In this document: piece after piece, positions 14,473 through 17,330 of the stretch
Layout of the letters: each line of letters opens with the position of its first letter
How positions within the stretch are numbered: position 1 is the first letter of the stretch
Source of the DNA: JBBDXA01 sp040902585
Lineage (GTDB): Bacteria; Planctomycetota; Phycisphaerae; Phycisphaerales; Phycisphaeraceae
Direction of reading: 5' to 3'
NCBI GenBank assembly: GCA_040902585.1
Contig: JBBDXA010000198.1
Span: 1-17,330, forward strand
Length of the DNA stretch: 17,330 nt
Notes under the pieces: generated by a model
Told to the model about the DNA's origin: nothing
Seen by the model: the letters and a program-made list of their open reading frames with translations, nothing else
Databases searched by the model: none
Made by a program: the position numbers and the translations under genes

Positions 14473-14900
14473 GCGGTTTTTGTCCAATCTTCAAAGCGAA
14501 GCCCGGGCACTCGCGAGAAGTCGGCGGTATTGCGCGTGAGCAGGATGGCACCCTGCGCAATAGCGATGGCGGCGATGCGGAGGTCGAGGGTTGCGATGCG
14601 AACGCCTTCGGCGCGAAGGCGGTGGAACTCGGCGATTGCGGGCATGCTGAAAGGGAGGACATCAAACTGAGCATACCATTTCAGGACATTTCTGAGCCGG
14701 TCATAACCGCGAGCAAGTTGCTGATCGGTCTTTGCTCGGTTGATCAGCGCGTGCCAGCCTATGGTTTGTTCGTGATAGCTGATGACGGTGACGCCGGGGT
14801 CGCTCCCCTTAATGGCATCCAGTCGATCACTCAGATGTGTAAACGCAGGCTCTTCAATCCACTGGAGAACGCTTATGTGGTCCGTGTCGAGAAGAAACAT
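14469..14900 (-). CDS. vapC: PIN-domain ribonuclease toxin, VapC type
   Basis: The 143-aa product is a single PIN domain of the VapC kind. The acidic metal-binding residues are in place: Asp5 in FLLDTDHIS, Glu44, Asp106 in TLDLRIAAIA and Asp127 in TRNTADFSRVPGLRFEDW. VapC toxins are Mg2+-dependent RNases that cut tRNA or rRNA and stop growth until the antitoxin neutralises them. The ATG lies 6 nt after the stop of the small upstream gene with no Shine-Dalgarno sequence, so translation should depend on the upstream gene. Its TGA overlaps the ATG of the sialidase-like gene. All active-site residues are intact, so it is probably functional. Confidence 0.88.
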   Translation of the reverse strand: MFLLDTDHISVLQWIEEPAFTHLSDRLDAIKGSDPGVTVISYHEQTIGWHALINRAKTDQQLARGYDRLRNVLKWYAQFDVLPFSMPAIAEFHRLRAEGVRIATLDLRIAAIAIAQGAILLTRNTADFSRVPGLRFEDWTKTA

Positions 14901-14906
14901 GCTGGG

Positions 14907-15173
14907 TCAGTCGGTTTGAGCGTTGTTCTGTTGTTCGATTTCCTTCTCGTACGTCTGACTCTGGCGAAACTCGCGACCGAGGCGGATCATCTCTTCAAAC
15001 TCGGGATCGTTCTCAAAGGTACCGGCAACCTGCTGGATCCAGCGGACATGTTCGCCCGCGGTGCGGAATGGGGGCTTGATCCGCATCGATCGCTCCAGCG
15101 CGGCCACTCGCGCTTCCAGCGATCGGATTGCGGATGTAACTGAGGTCGGCTTGTCAGACTCAGGACTCACCAT
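14907..15173 (-). CDS. Small protein upstream of VapC, candidate antitoxin of unrecognised family
   Basis: The 88-aa product has a short charged N-terminus and a probable coiled coil or helix (AIRSLEARVAALERSM, residues 15-30). A conserved-looking segment follows (FRTAGEHVRWIQQVAGTFENDPEFEEMIRLGREFRQ, about 36-71), then an acidic, glutamine-rich tail. It has no AbrB, ribbon-helix-helix, Phd or MazE pattern that I can see, yet sits where VapB normally sits. I place the start at 15173. A longer in-frame ATG at 15239 lies inside the terminator hairpin of the previous gene and precedes the promoter. The call as antitoxin is from position. Confidence 0.65.
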   Translation of the reverse strand: MVSPESDKPTSVTSAIRSLEARVAALERSMRIKPPFRTAGEHVRWIQQVAGTFENDPEFEEMIRLGREFRQSQTYEKEIEQQNNAQTD

Positions 15174-15191
15174 GGTATTGAGTATGGTATT
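15172..15191 (-). promoter_or_regulatory. Direct repeat AATACCAT x2 at the toxin module start
   Basis: Read on the minus strand, AATACCAT occurs twice with 12-bp period (15191-15184 and 15179-15172). The first copy contains the candidate -10 box; the second runs into the start codon. A repeat over the -10 box is where an antitoxin or toxin-antitoxin complex commonly binds to repress its own operon. Confidence 0.4.
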
Positions 15192-15212
15192 CAGGCAAGG
15201 TGCCAAATACAA
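15184..15212 (-). promoter_or_regulatory. Candidate sigma-70 promoter of the toxin module
   Basis: On the minus strand, TTGTAT (15212-15207) and TACCAT (15189-15184) are separated by 17 bp. The match to consensus is modest (3/6 and 4/6), but the spacing is ideal. Transcription would begin around 15177, about 4 nt before the start codon, giving a nearly leaderless mRNA. This fits the absence of a Shine-Dalgarno sequence. Confidence 0.4.
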
Positions 15213-15215
15213 GAA

Positions 15216-15243
15216 CGGCGTGCATGGCTTCCCATGCACGCCG
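15216..15243 (-). terminator. Probable terminator of the Gfo/Idh gene
   Basis: A perfect 12-bp stem (CGGCGTGCATGG / CCATGCACGCCG) with a 4-nt loop lies 26 nt past the stop of the minus-strand oxidoreductase gene. On that strand it is followed by the T-rich TTCTTGTATTT. The tail also contains the candidate -35 box of the toxin module. Confidence 0.65.
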
Positions 15244-15269
15244 ATTGAATGCTACTTCACATGGAATTC

Positions 15270-16586
15270 TCACACCACCTTCGTCTCGCCCGGCACCGCG
15301 ATGGGGTACAGGCCGTCCTTATCCGGCAGCACCGGCGCTTCGGCGTCAAACGCGAACTTCTCGGGCATCAGGGAAATCTGCGAGTTGATCGCGTCATCCC
15401 ACTTGATCTCTTTGCCGCTGTACGTACACATGCGGCCAAGGATCGAAGTCATCGTGCTCGTCGCGCCGTAGAACGCTTCGTTGTAAGGCTTGTTGTTGCG
15501 GATCGCGTCGAAGAGGTCATCGTGCTCGACCTGGTACGGATTCTTGCCACCGGTGGCCTTCCATGGAGCGCCGCCGGCCCACTGCTGGATGTTGCCGCCG
15601 CCGATGTTGGCCTTGCCGGTGGCGCCTTCGGCGAACTCGGCAACCTGGCTCCAGCAGCCGCGGATGTGCCGGCACTGGCTCAGCAGCTTGGTGCCGTCGG
15701 AGTAGGTGAACTCGACCATGTGGTGGTCGTAGATTTCGCCGTACTCTTTGCCCTTGCGGACTTCGCGACCGCCCTGGCCCTGAGCGATGACCGGATGCGC
15801 GTCCATCACCCAGTTGGCGACGTCCAGGTTGTGAATGTGCTGCTCGTTGATGTGGTCGCCGCAGAGCCAGTTGAAGTAGTACCAGTTGCGCATCTGGTAT
15901 TCCATCTCGGTCTGCTGGGGCTGACGGGGGCGCACCCAGACGCCGGCGTTGTTCCAATACACGCGGAGCAGGTTGATGCGGCCGATCGCGCCGTCCTGAA
16001 GCCGCTTGACGGTCTCGATGTAGTTCGCCTGGTGATGGCGCTGAAGGCCGACGCCGACTTTCAGGCCCTTCTTCTTCGCTTCTTCAGCCGCGGCAAGCAC
16101 GGTGCGCACGCCGGGGGCATCGGTCGCGACAGGCTTCTCCATGAACACATGCTTGCCCTTCTTCACCGCGTATTCAAAGTGAATCGGGCGGAAGCCGGGC
16201 GGCGTGGCGAGGATGACCATATCCACATCGTTGCGGTCGATGAGCTTCTGATAAGCGTCGAATCCGACGTACTTGTCGTCAGCCTTGAGATCGACTTTGC
16301 CTTTGTGCTCCTTGGCGAGGTTGCCGACGGAACTGTTGAGGCGGTCTTCGAAGGCGTCCGCGGCGGCGACGAGGCGGACCTTGCCGGCGGTGGAGAGCGC
16401 CTGGCTGGCGGCACCGGAGCCACGGCCGCCGCAGCCGATCAGGCCGACGCGGACTTCTTCGCTGCCCTGTGCGTGGGCGGCCGAGCTGATGCCCAGTTGA
16501 GCGGCGATGGCGGCGGTCGAAACCGCCGCGGAACTGCGGATGAAATCGCGGCGCGAACTGCCTGAATTTGCTTTGACGTCTGTCAT
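15270..16586 (-). CDS. Tat-exported Gfo/Idh/MocA-family oxidoreductase
   Basis: The 438-aa product starts with a twin-arginine signal: S-R12-R13-D-F-I-R followed by a hydrophobic stretch and AHA|QG (residue ~39). The enzyme is therefore exported folded, presumably with its cofactor. Residues ~45-160 form an NAD(P)-binding Rossmann domain (VRVGLIGCGGRGSG, then EKPVA at 150-154, the family's cofactor-contact loop). The rest is the C-terminal substrate domain (GDHINEQHIHNLDVANWVMDAHPV). Exported members oxidise or isomerise sugars and derivatives and are highly multiplied in planctomycetes. The ATG has AAGGAG 6 nt upstream, the strongest ribosome site in the window. Confidence 0.92.
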   Translation of the reverse strand: MTDVKANSGSSRRDFIRSSAAVSTAAIAAQLGISSAAHAQGSEEVRVGLIGCGGRGSGAASQALSTAGKVRLVAAADAFEDRLNSSVGNLAKEHKGKVDLKADDKYVGFDAYQKLIDRNDVDMVILATPPGFRPIHFEYAVKKGKHVFMEKPVATDAPGVRTVLAAAEEAKKKGLKVGVGLQRHHQANYIETVKRLQDGAIGRINLLRVYWNNAGVWVRPRQPQQTEMEYQMRNWYYFNWLCGDHINEQHIHNLDVANWVMDAHPVIAQGQGGREVRKGKEYGEIYDHHMVEFTYSDGTKLLSQCRHIRGCWSQVAEFAEGATGKANIGGGNIQQWAGGAPWKATGGKNPYQVEHDDLFDAIRNNKPYNEAFYGATSTMTSILGRMCTYSGKEIKWDDAINSQISLMPEKFAFDAEAPVLPDKDGLYPIAVPGETKVV

Positions 16587-16655
16587 AAGAGTCTCCTTGG
16601 GATTCTATTGAGGTCGCGGCACATCCAGGTTACGTCCGCGACGGTAGGGTCGTTC

Positions 16656-16683
16656 AGTGTAGCAACTATTTTGCGGTTCCGAA
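16656..16683 (-). promoter_or_regulatory. Weak candidate promoter of the Gfo/Idh gene
   Basis: On the minus strand, TTCGGA (16683-16678) and TACACT (16661-16656) are 16 bp apart, about 70 nt upstream of the ATG. The -10 is reasonable and the -35 poor. The remaining sequence between the gene and the N gap shows nothing else I can name. Confidence 0.25.
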
Positions 16684-16712
16684 GGGGAGGGTTTCATTCG
16701 AGTGCCCCGGCG

Positions 16713-16732
16713 TGGGCCGCTTAAGCGGCCCA
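16713..16732. repeat. Perfect 20-bp palindrome TGGGCCGCTTAAGCGGCCCA
   Basis: All 20 bases are self-complementary. The 12-bp core recurs at bases 1-12. It ends exactly where the N gap begins, so its true right flank is unknown. It lies between two minus-strand genes; its role could be terminator, dispersed repeat or protein-binding site. Confidence 0.75.
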
Positions 16733-16742
16733 NNNNNNNNNN
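16733..16742. other. Assembly gap (10 N)
   Basis: Ten unresolved bases directly follow the palindrome. The real length is unknown, so the distance and linkage between the Gfo/Idh gene and the cytochrome-like gene are not certain. Confidence 0.98.
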
Positions 16743-16779
<37 letters not shown>

Positions 16780-16791
16780 GGGCACACGGAC

Positions 16792-17330
16792 TCAGGCGCG
16801 CCCAAGTTTGCCAAGAAACACGGTGTATAGATGCACCAGCGTCGCCACGACCAGCAGCAGCCCGGCGTAGCGGTGCAGCGTGATCATCTGAAGCAGCGAT
16901 TCGGTGCCCAATAGCGGGAGCATGCTGATGAGCATCGTGCCTGCGGTCACCAGGCCGCTGATGAGAATAAGCCAGTAGCTGAGTTTGGTCAGGGAGCCGA
17001 ACTTCGCGACGGGCCTGGGTGTACCGGGCTCGGCGGGTCGCGCGGGCGTCGAACCGAAGCAAAACTGCGAAGGCATGGCCCAGATGATGGCGATGAGCAT
17101 CAGGCAGACGACGAAGCCGCCGGCACTGGCGACATGGAGCAGGAGGAACCAGCCGTGCATCGCGCCGTGATCGAGGACGGAGTAGAAGGAAGTTACGCCG
17201 AGGATGAGGACGGTGATCACAGTGCCGAGGTAAATGAGTTTGGTCAGGATCGCCCAGCGCGGCCGGCGCTCGCCCTTGCCGCGCGCCAGGGACACGAGCA
17301 AGTGCAGCAGGAGCACGGCAGCCGTGGCGA
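16792..17330 (-). CDS. C-terminal part of a multi-pass cytochrome-b-like membrane protein (partial)
   Basis: The frame is open to the window edge, so the N-terminus is missing; about 179 residues are visible. There are four clear membrane helices (around LIYLGTVITVLILGVTSF, MHGWFLLLHVASAGGFVVCL, YWLILISGLVTAGTMLISML and HRYAGLLLVVATLVHLYTVF) plus the end of another. Histidines inside or next to helices, notably a pair 14 residues apart in the last helix and DHGAMHG...LLLH in the second, are the pattern of bis-His haem b ligation in cytochrome b561/b6-type subunits. It could be a quinone-linked electron-transfer subunit. The GTG at 17316 is an internal codon, not the start. Confidence 0.55.
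   Translation of the reverse strand, partial: ATAAVLLLHLLVSLARGKGERRPRWAILTKLIYLGTVITVLILGVTSFYSVLDHGAMHGWFLLLHVASAGGFVVCLMLIAIIWAMPSQFCFGSTPARPAEPGTPRPVAKFGSLTKLSYWLILISGLVTAGTMLISMLPLLGTESLLQMITLHRYAGLLLVVATLVHLYTVFLGKLGRA

Noticed and set aside
15174..15239. Longer start for the small antitoxin candidate at 15239
   Set aside because: That ATG is inside the 12-bp terminator stem of the preceding gene and upstream of the likely promoter; the added residues are not charged or helical like the rest.
15249..16565. A 438-codon + strand open frame opposite the Gfo/Idh gene
   Set aside because: It is the antisense shadow of a gene with a Tat signal, strong ribosome site and family motifs. Long antisense frames are common in GC-rich DNA and its product has no recognisable pattern.

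Overview
The window is a high-GC stretch of ordinary chromosome, most likely from a metagenome-assembled planctomycete (Phycisphaerae-like). The assignment rests on gene content: many secreted proteins of kinds that planctomycetes carry in large numbers (acetyl-xylan-esterase-like hydrolase, DUF1080/3-keto-disaccharide hydrolase, NIPSNAP, FG-GAP/VCBS protein, PQQ-type beta-propeller, BNR sialidase-like protein, Tat-exported Gfo/Idh/MocA oxidoreductase). An LpxA homologue indicates a lipid-A-type outer membrane. There is no rRNA, no recognisable tRNA, no CRISPR array and no transposase gene. The sequence carries a 10-N gap followed by 35 C bases near its right end, which marks an assembly joint.

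Layout. 1-372: non-coding and highly structured. 373-3984: + strand genes for a secreted esterase, LpxA and a flavin-reductase-like protein; the last two are 2 nt apart. 4003-4605: a membrane-anchored J-domain protein on the minus strand, divergent from a secreted DUF1080 protein (4685-5698), which is followed by an EVE-domain protein (5793-6248). 6253-6400: a REPIN-like inverted-repeat element. 6458-10340: five + strand genes, the last four closely spaced (gaps of 27, 4 and 6 nt): small secreted protein, two-TM membrane protein, pseudo-receiver, exported methyltransferase, PQQ-type propeller. 10354-10794: NIPSNAP on the minus strand. 11073-13389: FG-GAP protein and NAD-dependent epimerase. 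13474-15173 on the minus strand: a VapC-type PIN toxin with an unfamiliar small upstream partner, translationally coupled by an ATGA overlap to a secreted sialidase-like gene. 15270-16586: Tat-signal Gfo/Idh oxidoreductase. After the gap, 16792-17330 holds the end of a multi-pass cytochrome-b-like membrane protein that runs off the window.

The genes point to a periplasm specialised in carbohydrate breakdown. The intergenic DNA is the more unusual part. Almost every larger gap holds a different repeat, and most share one plan: two inverted arms, each built from a tandem short oligomer (8, 9 or 10 nt), with a short spacer. A heptamer array and a perfect 9-bp hairpin lie in another gap. The two things I would follow up first are this set of hairpins with unrelated sequences but common architecture, including the REPIN-like element at 6253-6400, and the PIN-toxin module, whose antitoxin matches no family I recognise. 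Third is the leader of the first gene, where one segment can pair with either of two others.
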